The notes beneath the pieces were generated by a model that saw nothing but the letters and a program-made list of their open reading frames with translations, was not told where the DNA came from and made no database searches. 43,256 nt of DNA from CAZDCZ01 sp964504155 (GTDB taxonomy: Bacteria; Bacteroidota; Bacteroidia; Bacteroidales; UBA12077), in the NCBI GenBank assembly GCA_964504155.1, contig CAZDCZ010000013.1, forward strand, positions 1 through 43,256, given 5' to 3'. The stretch's first letter is position 1; each line of letters opens with the position of its first letter. The position numbers and the translations under genes are program-made. Shown here in pieces: positions 35,492 through 43,256 of this stretch.

Positions 35492-35534
35492 AAAAAATCC
35501 TAATTAAACAATAAAGTCTAATTAGGATTTTTTT
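35492..35534. terminator. Bidirectional terminator between the cyclase and HU/SPOR genes
   Basis: AAAAAATCCTAATTA pairs with TAATTAGGATTTTTT (15 bp) across a 12-base loop, with T-runs at the 3' end on both strands. It serves both convergent genes. Confidence 0.88.
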
Positions 35535-35556
35535 AGAAATCTATTAATAAGCTAAG

Positions 35557-36666
35557 TTAATAATACAACAACCATGCTTTTAAATTCTTTTCTTTTGTAA
35601 GATAATTTATTTCGGCCAGAGCTTTTTGCTTATCTGTGTACGATGCATAACTAACAGCAAACATTCCATTTGGACGAGTTAGCTTCTCGGCTTTATATGC
35701 TTGTTTTTTTAATTTTTCGACAAAATTATCGGCGAAATTCTCGTTTTTAAAACTACCTGCAATAATATAATATTTACCTCTTGTTTTTACTGCAGTATTT
35801 TTAAGCTCAGTTTTATTCTTGGTATTAACTAGGTTTTTTTCTTCTTCCTTAACTTTTGTTTTATCAACTTCTTTTTTTACTTCAATTTTAGGAACTTTTG
35901 TTTTAAGTTTCTCTATTTTAATTTCTTCCGGTTTCTTCTCTTTTTTAATAAAATCATTAACAGTATCAAGATTTAACATAGCCCATATAAAAATAACTGC
36001 TACAGGAACACCAATTGCAACTGACCACACCAAACCTTTATTTATTGATTTTTTAGGCTGTGATACTGCTTTTGCTTTTGTATGCTTTGTTATTTTTTGT
36101 GAAGGTTCCGATTCTACTGTTGGTATTTGTTTTATAGCTTCAGCTTTTTCTGGTTCTTTTTTATCTGATTTTTTTTCAGCTTGTTTTTTTTCGTTTATTG
36201 TTTTGGCAGATTTAGTTGTAAGTGTTTCTGATTTGATTTTTGTTTTAGGTTCTTTAGAAACTTTTGTAGCTCCCTTGGTAGTTTTAGGAACTTCTTTTTT
36301 TTCTTTTAGTCCTTCTTTTGCAACAGTAATAAACTGAATCTTACCCTGTTTATCAATAATAAATTTCCCAAAATCTTTAATTACAAAAGGCTTTTCATTA
36401 TCAAGTTCTTTTTTTACAAGACTAATAAAATCGCTAATTTGCTTATTTGCTTCATCTTTATTAACATTCTCCTTTTCTATAATATATTTTGATAATAGTT
36501 CGTCGTTAAATTTTAAAAACGGACTAAAATAGATATCTTCTAATTTTAGTGCAAGATCTTTTTTGTCTTTATTTTTTGATGTTGCACGAACCAAAAAAGC
36601 ACCAAAATCAGGAACTATTACTCTATTATTCGTTTCAAGCAATTCTTGAATATATGTTGCAATCAT
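35557..36666 (-). CDS. HU-CCDC81 / SPOR domain membrane protein
   Basis: This 369-residue protein has an N-terminal HU-CCDC81-like domain of about 110 residues (IATYIQELLETNNRVIVPDFGAFL and PFVIKDFGKF), a Lys/Glu/Thr-rich linker (about 118-208), and one transmembrane helix (211-231, GLVWSVAIGVPVAVIFIWAML). A second charged linker and a SPOR domain (about 296-369, YYIIAGSFKNENFADNFVEKL) follow. SPOR domains bind denuded peptidoglycan at the septum. The topology would put the HU-like part in the cytoplasm and SPOR in the periplasm, so the protein spans both. The HU-like half may bind DNA, but this is not shown for this group. Confidence 0.88.
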   Translation of the reverse strand: MIATYIQELLETNNRVIVPDFGAFLVRATSKNKDKKDLALKLEDIYFSPFLKFNDELLSKYIIEKENVNKDEANKQISDFISLVKKELDNEKPFVIKDFGKFIIDKQGKIQFITVAKEGLKEKKEVPKTTKGATKVSKEPKTKIKSETLTTKSAKTINEKKQAEKKSDKKEPEKAEAIKQIPTVESEPSQKITKHTKAKAVSQPKKSINKGLVWSVAIGVPVAVIFIWAMLNLDTVNDFIKKEKKPEEIKIEKLKTKVPKIEVKKEVDKTKVKEEEKNLVNTKNKTELKNTAVKTRGKYYIIAGSFKNENFADNFVEKLKKQAYKAEKLTRPNGMFAVSYASYTDKQKALAEINYLTKEKNLKAWLLYY

Positions 36667-36745
36667 AATACAGAAATTTAAAGATTTTGTATAAATGTAA
36701 GAAATTTATAATAAATATGGTAAAAATATAATTGATAAATGATTA

Positions 36746-39700
36746 TCAGTTACATGAAAACACATTATTTATTACTTCTAATAAATTATTAACCGAAATA
36801 GGTTTGCCAATATAATTATCGAAACCGGCATCTAAACATCGTTTTTTCTCGTCGTTAAAAGAGTATGCAGTTTGCCCTATAATCTTAAGATTTTTATTTT
36901 GAGATTTTATTTTTTGAGTGGCTTCGAAACCATTTAATTTAGGCAGGTTGATATCCATTAATACCAAATCTATATTTTTATTTTCCCTACAAATATTTAC
37001 AGCTTCTTCTCCATCTTTTGCCCATAGAACATTTGCTTTTGTTATATCTAATATCTCTTTCAATAATAAAAAATTAGTATCTACATCTTCAGCAATAAGA
37101 ACTACTTTATCGTTCCAATCATATTCAACAAAGCTATTATCGTCTTCAAATTTATTTTCGTTAACAATATACGGAATAGTAAAAAATACCGTAGTACCTT
37201 CCCCCGAAACCGATTCTGCCCATATTTTTCCTCCCATTTTATTCAAAATACTTTTCGATATTGTTAAGCCTATTCCTGTTCCTCCATACTCACGCGTAAA
37301 AGTATTATCTGCTTGACGAAATAATTCAAATATATGTTCAGATTTATCTTTTAATATACCAACTCCTGTATCAACAATATAAAACATCAAATAAGAATCG
37401 TCTAATGAATATCCGAATTCTATAAAACCATTATTAGTAAATTTAACCGAATTATCTATTAAATTAAACAATATTTGTCTCAGACGACTACTATCTGTGT
37501 AAATAGAAAAATCGTCGTTTCTAACTGATCTATTTAATGTTAATTTTACTTTTTTGCCAGATATTTTTATTTTATCATCAAACTCAGAAAATAAATTTAA
37601 TAACATTTTATTTAAAAAACAATCTGTTTTATTTATCTCTATTCCTCCGGTTTGAATTTTTGAAATATCAATAACATCATCAATCAATCTTAATAGTTTT
37701 TGTCCATTTGAATTAATTAACGAATTAATCTTTTTCCTTTCGTCGGGAAGTATTTCATCATCAAGTAAAATGTTTGAAAAGCCTATAATTGCATTCATAG
37801 GAGTTCTTATCTCGTGCGACAAATTTGCAAGAAAAGCTAATTTCAGTTTATCGGCTTCTTCGGCTTTTTCTTTTGCTTCAATAAGTTCTTTTTCGTTAAG
37901 CTTTCTTTCTGTAATATCTTCCGAGATAATAACAAAATTAGTTGTTCTCCCTTTATCGTTTTTTACCGCCGAAATTGATGCTAACTCCCAATATAATTCG
38001 CCATCTTTCTTTTGGTTATGAAATTCTCCTTGCCAATCGACACCAATTTTTACCGATTCTAGAATATCGTTAAATATACTTTCCGAAAATTCTTCGTTAC
38101 GTAAGATACTAATATTCTTTCCTAATACTTCGTCAATCTCATATCCGGCAGTTCTAGTAAAACTTGGATTAACAAATTCTATTTCACCATTAAGTTTTGT
38201 AATAACAACGCAAGCAGGAGAATGTTGTATTGCATTCGATAATATTTTTAATTTATATTCTGCTTTTTTCCTTTGAGAGATATCTAAAGCAACACCTCCA
38301 ACTTTCCAATTTCCATCTAATCCTCGGAAACGGAATTTATGAGTTAAATACGTAAATATCTCACCGTACTTATCAGGAACATTTTCTTCAACAACAATTA
38401 ACTCTCCGTTTAATGCTCTGTTATCTTCGTCTATTACACGATTAGCATACTGCAAGGGAAAAATTTCATGTGGAGTTTTATTATCAAATACTTTTTTAGA
38501 AAATTTATAATCCATAAATTTATTAAGATACTCCATCTTACCAACTTCACTCTTAATAAATACTCCTAATGGAAGATTATTCATATATTCCGAAAAAGTT
38601 TGTTCTGTATATTTAAGTGCATTTTCCGCATCTACCCTTTCGGTGATATCTTTAAAATCTTCGATAATTCCAATCGATTCACCATGTTCGCCAATAAAAG
38701 CTACACTTGTAGATATTCCATGAATCACTTTACCTCGCTTACTTACTTTTTTAATATCGAGCTCAACTCTTTCTTCCCCATTTTTTATTCTTATTAAGGG
38801 ACATTCACCCGTATGACAGTATGGCCCGGGAAATGCTTCGTAGCATTTCTTCTGTTCCGCTTCTTCTTTACTAATCCCGCTTAATATTGTGAACGACCTA
38901 TTTACTCTAATAATATTAAAGTTATTATCTATTAATCGTAGATTATTACTTGTAGTATTAAAAATCTGTTGCAACTCTGTATTTGCTTCTATTATTTCTT
39001 TTGTTTGCTCAGCGAGTCGTTTTTCGAGCGATACTTTTAAATTAAATATTTTTTCGGCAACGGAATTAAACGAGAAAAATAAAACAATAAAAATCAATAC
39101 TAAAATCAAAAATTCTATAATTAATGATTTTAAAATAAATAATTGATATTCGTTTTGAAACTGACTAACATCTTTAAAAAAATATATTCCTTTAAAGCCT
39201 CCCTTAATTGTTCCGTTAGAATTTGGAATATTCCCAAAATAAAAATGCTTCTTGTTGTATTCTTGTATCTCGTTAAATTTAATATTATTAACAAGGGCAG
39301 AAAATATCTCTGGGTTCGCATATGTATGAATAAAAAAATTATCGGTAGTTATATCTGCAATATTTTCTTCTAAGCTCTCAGATATTTCTTCTTTCGAAAA
39401 ATAACTAGCAATAGTTATATGGTTTTTATTCGAGACATAATCAACAATTTCGTCCTCTCTAATTCCAAATTCTATACATCCAATGTAGTTGTTATTATAA
39501 AAAATTGGTTCAATAACTTTATAATATAATTTCTTATCGAAAAATTCAAAACCAAAATTTCTCTTTTTCTGATTATTTGTTTTAGTTACCAGTTCGCTTA
39601 ACAACTTACCATCACTGTAATTTCCGGGTCCTATATTCATTTTTAGAATCGGATTGTTTGACGGATTATAGAAGTTAATTACAAAATGAAAAGGAGCTTC

Positions 39701-40006
39701 TGTTTTTAATATGGAGTAATAAGGAAATGCTTTTTTATATAATTTCTCAACATCATTTTTTGCAAAACTCTCCTTAATCTGATGGTTTAATACAAAATAA
39801 TTAATCTTGTCTTTATATATCGAATATGTGCGATTTAACAGGTTATTAACTTCAAGAGTTACAATATCATTATCTTTCTGAATATTCCAATCTCTATATC
39901 GTTTTTGATTTTTAATCCCTATTACAAAGTAAATTGTACTTAATCCTATCAGTATTATCATTACTGCTAAGATTGTTTTGTATTTTAATTGTTTTTCAAA
40001 TTCCAT
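36746..40006 (-). CDS. Hybrid sensor histidine kinase with three PAS domains
   Basis: This 1086-residue protein has a transmembrane helix (about 11-30), a periplasmic sensor of about 255 residues that looks like a double Cache-type domain, and a second helix (about 292-315). A coiled coil and three PAS regions (about 345-455, 468-580, 585-705) follow. PAS1 carries Cys388, Cys397 and Cys402 in CYEAFPGPYCHTGECP. The kinase core has HisKA SHEIRTPMNA with His731, HATPase LFNLIDNSVKF, and GGTGIGLTISKS. The C-terminal receiver (about 965-1082) has phosphoacceptor Asp1018 (LMDINLP). No separate response regulator is adjacent, so the output is not visible here. Confidence 0.93.
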   Translation of the reverse strand: MEFEKQLKYKTILAVMIILIGLSTIYFVIGIKNQKRYRDWNIQKDNDIVTLEVNNLLNRTYSIYKDKINYFVLNHQIKESFAKNDVEKLYKKAFPYYSILKTEAPFHFVINFYNPSNNPILKMNIGPGNYSDGKLLSELVTKTNNQKKRNFGFEFFDKKLYYKVIEPIFYNNNYIGCIEFGIREDEIVDYVSNKNHITIASYFSKEEISESLEENIADITTDNFFIHTYANPEIFSALVNNIKFNEIQEYNKKHFYFGNIPNSNGTIKGGFKGIYFFKDVSQFQNEYQLFILKSLIIEFLILVLIFIVLFFSFNSVAEKIFNLKVSLEKRLAEQTKEIIEANTELQQIFNTTSNNLRLIDNNFNIIRVNRSFTILSGISKEEAEQKKCYEAFPGPYCHTGECPLIRIKNGEERVELDIKKVSKRGKVIHGISTSVAFIGEHGESIGIIEDFKDITERVDAENALKYTEQTFSEYMNNLPLGVFIKSEVGKMEYLNKFMDYKFSKKVFDNKTPHEIFPLQYANRVIDEDNRALNGELIVVEENVPDKYGEIFTYLTHKFRFRGLDGNWKVGGVALDISQRKKAEYKLKILSNAIQHSPACVVITKLNGEIEFVNPSFTRTAGYEIDEVLGKNISILRNEEFSESIFNDILESVKIGVDWQGEFHNQKKDGELYWELASISAVKNDKGRTTNFVIISEDITERKLNEKELIEAKEKAEEADKLKLAFLANLSHEIRTPMNAIIGFSNILLDDEILPDERKKINSLINSNGQKLLRLIDDVIDISKIQTGGIEINKTDCFLNKMLLNLFSEFDDKIKISGKKVKLTLNRSVRNDDFSIYTDSSRLRQILFNLIDNSVKFTNNGFIEFGYSLDDSYLMFYIVDTGVGILKDKSEHIFELFRQADNTFTREYGGTGIGLTISKSILNKMGGKIWAESVSGEGTTVFFTIPYIVNENKFEDDNSFVEYDWNDKVVLIAEDVDTNFLLLKEILDITKANVLWAKDGEEAVNICRENKNIDLVLMDINLPKLNGFEATQKIKSQNKNLKIIGQTAYSFNDEKKRCLDAGFDNYIGKPISVNNLLEVINNVFSCN

Positions 40007-40204
40007 TCTTAATAAATAAACTTCCTTTTACAAGGATATTAACACAAATAAAGCAAAAAAAATGAAATTTTAAAATTTATTTTTATCGGCATCATTCTTT
40101 TATTGTTCATAAACCGTTATTGCACATTAAAAACAACTAAAACATAATTTAAAACTTTCTATACCTCAGTTAATTATAATTGTTACAGCAAAGAATCTGC
40201 AATT

Positions 40205-40226
40205 CAATATGTTAAAAAACATATTG
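40205..40226. promoter_or_regulatory. Perfect 9-bp inverted repeat in the divergent intergenic region
   Basis: CAATATGTT-AAAA-AACATATTG could be an operator or a hairpin; there is no adjacent T-run to mark a terminator. It is followed directly by the tandem repeats, which suggests a regulatory block of about 100 bp. Confidence 0.4.
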
Positions 40227-40239
40227 ATATTATTTTACC

Positions 40240-40301
40240 TTGGAATAATTTCTATATTTTTGGAATAATTAGTTTGATTTCGATAACTTTGATTTCGATA
40301 A
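40240..40301. repeat. Paired direct repeats (TTGGAATAATT x2, TTTGATTTCGATAA x2)
   Basis: The first pair has a 20-bp period and the second a 15-bp period. They are adjacent, and both are exact. Such clusters may be binding sites for a regulator or a local duplication. Confidence 0.5.
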
Positions 40302-40566
40302 TTGTTGTAAATTAATACTTAAAAAATTTATTAACACCATTAAACTATTTTATAACTAATATGTTAATAAACCTTTTTTAAATATTTTTAATCGAATAAT
40401 AAACTAATACGAATTAAACTTTTACTCTTATGAAACATCCATGCACTAGCATACATACAAGGGAATAATTCTAATAAGAATATTCCATCGTACAAATTAA
40501 AAATAAACATAATTCTATTACAAGCCTAATTAGCCGACATATAGCTAATTATTAAACTATAAACAT

Positions 40567-41700
40567 ATGAAACGACCAATTGTTTTTTCAATAATTATTT
40601 TATTATCAATAATCGATATTTATTCGCAACCAGGAAATTACAAATTTTCTGAAATAAAAAAAATTCCTGCAACAAGTGTAAAAAGTCAAGGTCGCACCGG
40701 AACATGTTGGAGTTTTGCAACTACATCTTTTATCGAATCGGAAATTATGCGTATAAAAGGTATTGAATGCGATTTATCTGAAATGTATAATGTAAGACAT
40801 TCGTATTATTTGCGTGCAGAAAAATATGTACGTTATCATGGACATTTGAATTTTGGTCCGGGAGCCGAAGCTTGGGATGTTTTAGATGTTATTAATAAAT
40901 ACGGTATTGTTCCAAATACAACTTATTCGGGAATGTTGATTAATAAAGATAAACATATTCATTCCGAAATGGATGCTGTGTTAAAAGCTATGGTAGATGC
41001 TATTATCTTAAACAAAAACAAAACCCTTTCGTCGGTTTGGCTAGATGCTTTTAATGGAATATTAGATGCTTACTTAGGAACTGTTCCTGTACAATTCTCG
41101 TTTAATAATGAAAATTATACTCCATTAAGCTTTGCAAAATATTTAGGAATCGATGTAAATAACTACATAGCTATTACATCATTCACACATCATCCTTATT
41201 ACACCGAATTTGTATTCGAATCGCCCGATAATTGGTCGAATGCATTAATACAAAATGTTAAATTAAACGAACTAATTAAAATTATCGATAATGCTATTGA
41301 TAATGGTTATTCGATTGCTTGGGCTAGTGATGTTAGCGACAAAGGATTTAAACATAACAAAGGTCTGGCAATTGTTCCCGAAAAAGATTGGGGAGATATG
41401 AATAAAGAAGAGTCGGAAAATGTTTTTATTAATCCTTGCAAACAAAAAGAGATTACAGCAGAAATGCGTCAAACAGCATATAATAATTACTCAACTACCG
41501 ACGACCATCTAATGCATATTATTGGAAAAGCGAAAGACCAAAACGGAACAAAATATTATTTAGTGAAAAATTCATGGGGAAAAGATAGGAACGAGCTTGG
41601 TGGATATTTTTATGCATCTGAAGCATACGTAAAGTTAAGAACTATGTCGATTATGGTTCATAAAGACGCTATTCCTACTACAATTTCAGAAAAATTATAG
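40567..41700 (+). CDS. Secreted C1 family peptidase (bleomycin hydrolase-like)
   Basis: This 377-residue protein has a signal peptide (about 1-20, ending IYSQ). The C1 papain-fold catalytic residues are complete: Gln41 and Cys47 in QGRTGTCWSFA, His314 in DDHLMHIIG, and Asn335 in VKNSWG. The overall pattern matches the aminopeptidase C/bleomycin hydrolase (C1B) group found in Bacteroidota, although those in other phyla are cytoplasmic and longer. A periplasmic aminopeptidase that trims peptides is likely. No T9SS sorting domain is present. It appears to be a single-gene transcript. Confidence 0.9.
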   Translation: MKRPIVFSIIILLSIIDIYSQPGNYKFSEIKKIPATSVKSQGRTGTCWSFATTSFIESEIMRIKGIECDLSEMYNVRHSYYLRAEKYVRYHGHLNFGPGAEAWDVLDVINKYGIVPNTTYSGMLINKDKHIHSEMDAVLKAMVDAIILNKNKTLSSVWLDAFNGILDAYLGTVPVQFSFNNENYTPLSFAKYLGIDVNNYIAITSFTHHPYYTEFVFESPDNWSNALIQNVKLNELIKIIDNAIDNGYSIAWASDVSDKGFKHNKGLAIVPEKDWGDMNKEESENVFINPCKQKEITAEMRQTAYNNYSTTDDHLMHIIGKAKDQNGTKYYLVKNSWGKDRNELGGYFYASEAYVKLRTMSIMVHKDAIPTTISEKL

Positions 41701-41730
41701 AAAAGATATTTACTTTTATAATTTATCAAA

Positions 41731-41763
41731 AAAGCTTGCAGATTTCTAATATCTTCAAGCTTT
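41731..41763 (+). terminator. Terminator-like hairpin after the C1 peptidase
   Basis: AAAGCTTG and CAAGCTTT pair (8 bp), with an inner AGAT/ATCT stem, 30 bases after the stop codon. The following T-run is short, so the call is moderate. Confidence 0.6.
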
Positions 41764-41800
41764 ACTATTAAAATTTATAAAAATATCTTTTTCGTTTCTT

Positions 41801-41808
41801 TATCTTTA
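41801..41808 (+). promoter_or_regulatory. Weak predicted -7 box of dgt
   Basis: TATCTTTA matches TAnnTTTG in all but the last base and lies 19 bases before the ATG. No clear -33 TTTG is present. Confidence 0.3.
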
Positions 41809-41827
41809 CATCTAAATAATTAATACA

Positions 41828-43159
41828 ATGATGAACTGGGATAAATTATTATCGGCAAAACGATTCGGATTAGAAAATAAACTTATAACAAATAATGAAG
41901 CTGCTCGAACAGAATTTCAACGCGATTTCGACAGAATAATATTTTCTTCGCCTTTCCGACGCTTACAAGATAAGACTCAGGTATTTCCTCTTCCCGGAAG
42001 TATATTTGTACATAACAGATTAACTCACAGTCTCGAAGTGGCAAGTGTTGGACGTTCGTTAGCAAATGAAATAGCAAATTATATTAAAACACGAGACGAA
42101 ATTAAAAACAAAGAAATACTTAATGATTTAGGCTCTATTGTTTCGGCTGCTTGTTTAGCTCACGATATGGGCAACCCTCCTTTTGGCCATGCCGGAGAAA
42201 ATGCTATTTCGAATTATTTTTCTACTGGGAAAGGAAAACACTTAAAAAATAAGTTCACAGAAAAAGAATGGACAGATATAGTAACTTTTGAGGGAAATGC
42301 AAATGCCTTACGTATGCTAACTCACCAATTTAATGGTCGCCGAAAAGGGGGATTTGCTCTTACTTATTCTACTTTAGCTTCTCTTGTTAAATATCCATTT
42401 AGTTCAACAAATTCTTATAAAAAGAAAAAGTACGGATTTTTTCAAAGCGAAATAAACGATTATGCTAAAATAGCTCAAGAACTTAATATAAAAGCAACAT
42501 CAGACAATGAATATGCTCGTTACCCTTTAGTATATTTGGTTGAAGCTGCCGACGATATCTGTTACGAAATTATGGATATAGAAGATGCTCATAAATTAAA
42601 TATCATAAGTACCGAAAAAACTAATGAATTACTTATGAATTTCTTCGATAAAGATATTGACACAAAATTTTTCGAGAATAAAACTAAGGTTGATAAAGAA
42701 GTTACCGACACAAACGAATCGATAGCTTATTTAAGAGCTTCGGTAATTGGTAAATTGATAAACGATACAACGAAAGTTTTTATCGATAACTACGATAAAA
42801 TAATGGCAGGAGAATTCAAAAACAGTCTTGTGGATAACCTTTTCGGAAATTCGAAAATTGCTTTCGACAAATGTAAAACTCTTGCAATAAAAGAAATTTA
42901 CAAACATCCTTCGGTAGTAAAAATAGAGTTAACCGGTTTTAATATAATTGGTACTTTGCTCGACGAATTTATCAATGCAAGCATAACTCCCGATTCGAAT
43001 TATTCGAAAAAACTACTTTCTCTTATACCCGAACAATTCGCAAATATCAATGAAAGCACAGAATATAATAAAGTGCGACTAATTATCGATTTTATTTCGG
43101 GAATGACAGATTTATATGCCGTAAAACTTTATAAGGATATTATGGGTATTAATTTATAA
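41828..43159 (+). CDS. dgt: dGTP triphosphohydrolase (dGTPase)
   Basis: This 443-residue HD-superfamily enzyme has RLTHSLEVASVGRSLA (His67), LAHDMGNPPFGHAGE (His112-Asp113, with His121) and LVEAADDICYEIMDIEDA (Asp242/243), the metal-binding and catalytic residues of Dgt. FDRIIFSSPFRRLQDKTQVF near the N-terminus is a family hallmark. It cleaves dGTP into deoxyguanosine and triphosphate, which shapes dNTP pools and can limit phage. Met2 (41831) is an alternative start. There are 127 bases to the C1 peptidase and a terminator between, so it is probably transcribed alone. Confidence 0.95.
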   Translation: MMNWDKLLSAKRFGLENKLITNNEAARTEFQRDFDRIIFSSPFRRLQDKTQVFPLPGSIFVHNRLTHSLEVASVGRSLANEIANYIKTRDEIKNKEILNDLGSIVSAACLAHDMGNPPFGHAGENAISNYFSTGKGKHLKNKFTEKEWTDIVTFEGNANALRMLTHQFNGRRKGGFALTYSTLASLVKYPFSSTNSYKKKKYGFFQSEINDYAKIAQELNIKATSDNEYARYPLVYLVEAADDICYEIMDIEDAHKLNIISTEKTNELLMNFFDKDIDTKFFENKTKVDKEVTDTNESIAYLRASVIGKLINDTTKVFIDNYDKIMAGEFKNSLVDNLFGNSKIAFDKCKTLAIKEIYKHPSVVKIELTGFNIIGTLLDEFINASITPDSNYSKKLLSLIPEQFANINESTEYNKVRLIIDFISGMTDLYAVKLYKDIMGINL

Positions 43160-43184
43160 CAATCGCGCCATATGCAACCCGCTA

Positions 43185-43205
43185 GCGCGGACATGTTGTC
43201 CGTGC
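43185..43205. repeat. Short hairpin repeat, copy 3
   Basis: GCGCGGACA-TGT-TGTCCGTGC is a 9-bp stem with one G-T pair. It matches the family seen at 19715-19735 and 19910-19930, and is preceded by CGCTAGCG-like bases. It lies 26 bases past dgt without a T-run. Confidence 0.55.
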
Positions 43206-43256
43206 ACAAGCAAGGTAAGATGTAAAGTGAGATGAAAAGAATAAAAGATGAAATTA

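Larger units (their letters stand above)
40007..40566. other. Long repeat-containing non-coding region
   Basis: The 560 bases separate the divergent histidine kinase (-) and C1 peptidase (+). CAATATGTT and AACATATTG pair perfectly (9 bp) around AAAA at 40205-40226. TTGGAATAATT occurs at 40240-40250 and 40260-40270. TTTGATTTCGATAA occurs twice in tandem (40273-40286 and 40288-40301). GGAATA and TATTCC pair at 40462-40486. No gene is recognised. Confidence 0.5.

Noticed and set aside
35819..36337. A 172-codon frame antisense to the HU/SPOR gene
   Set aside because: It is a mirror of the Lys/Glu/Thr-rich linker of the real gene and gives a Phe/Ser/Val-rich low-complexity product.
36918..37316. 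A 132-codon frame antisense to the histidine kinase receiver and ATPase regions
   Set aside because: It is the shadow of a well-conserved coding sequence.

Overview
This window is AT-rich and reads as a chromosomal segment of a free-living, probably marine or anaerobic member of the Bacteroidota. The evidence is type IX secretion (T9SS) sorting domains of both type A and type B, a PorZ-like propeller protein next to recO, SprB repeats, an HU-CCDC81/SPOR protein, Bacteroidota-style nucleoside kinase and GH3 genes, and promoters that resemble TAnnTTTG rather than the classical -10 box. A run of 100 N (19540-19639) shows that it is an assembled scaffold. The two sides of the gap end and begin with the same 55 bases, so the gap is probably an assembly artefact.

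Left arm (1-10466, + strand): a tail-fibre-like surface protein cut by the window edge, a secreted FKBP-type prolyl isomerase, a 1417-residue T9SS cargo with nine SprB repeats, and a secreted five-repeat OmpL47-like protein. A signalling pair follows: a TPR/transmembrane/SpoIIE-phosphatase/receiver protein and, one base after its stop codon, a SiaC-family partner-switching protein. The cognate SiaB-type kinase is not in the window.

Efflux operon (17520-10661, - strand): TetR regulator, TolC-like outer-membrane factor, lipoprotein HlyD-like adaptor, two ABC ATPases and two ABC-2 permeases, a complete YbhFSR-type tripartite exporter. Two copies of a TTAAC-N6-GTTAA operator lie upstream. One overlaps the longest possible reading frame of the regulator, which moves its likely start to 17520.

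Centre (17818-20136): an AbiEi-like winged-helix domain fused to a Fic AMP-transferase domain. Its promoter carries a cluster of GGAAAATATTTTCC-type palindromes. Then come the assembly gap, short hairpin repeats and a tRNA-Asn with its own terminator.

Right arm (20825-43256): kbl (+). A - strand run holds a GH3 acyl-adenylase homologue, a propeller protein, a small RHH-like protein and a deoxynucleoside kinase, apparently one operon. Next are a class I aminotransferase homologue, recO, porZ, rdgB and a tandem universal stress protein. A 1248-residue propeller/adenylate cyclase/HD fusion (+) faces a DNA-binding HU/SPOR membrane protein (-) across a bidirectional terminator. The window ends with a hybrid histidine kinase (-), a secreted C1 peptidase (+) and dgt (+).

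The most unusual observation is the aminotransferase at 25549-26694. It is full length and in frame, but the PLP-binding lysine is Met231, the PLP O3' tyrosine is Phe200 and the carboxylate-binding arginine is Gly361, so it looks like a retained pseudoenzyme. Next in interest are the AbiEi-Fic fusion with its operator array, the cyclase-HD fusion, and the SpoIIE-receiver/SiaC pair. Nothing in the window looks like a CRISPR array, insertion sequence or intact prophage.
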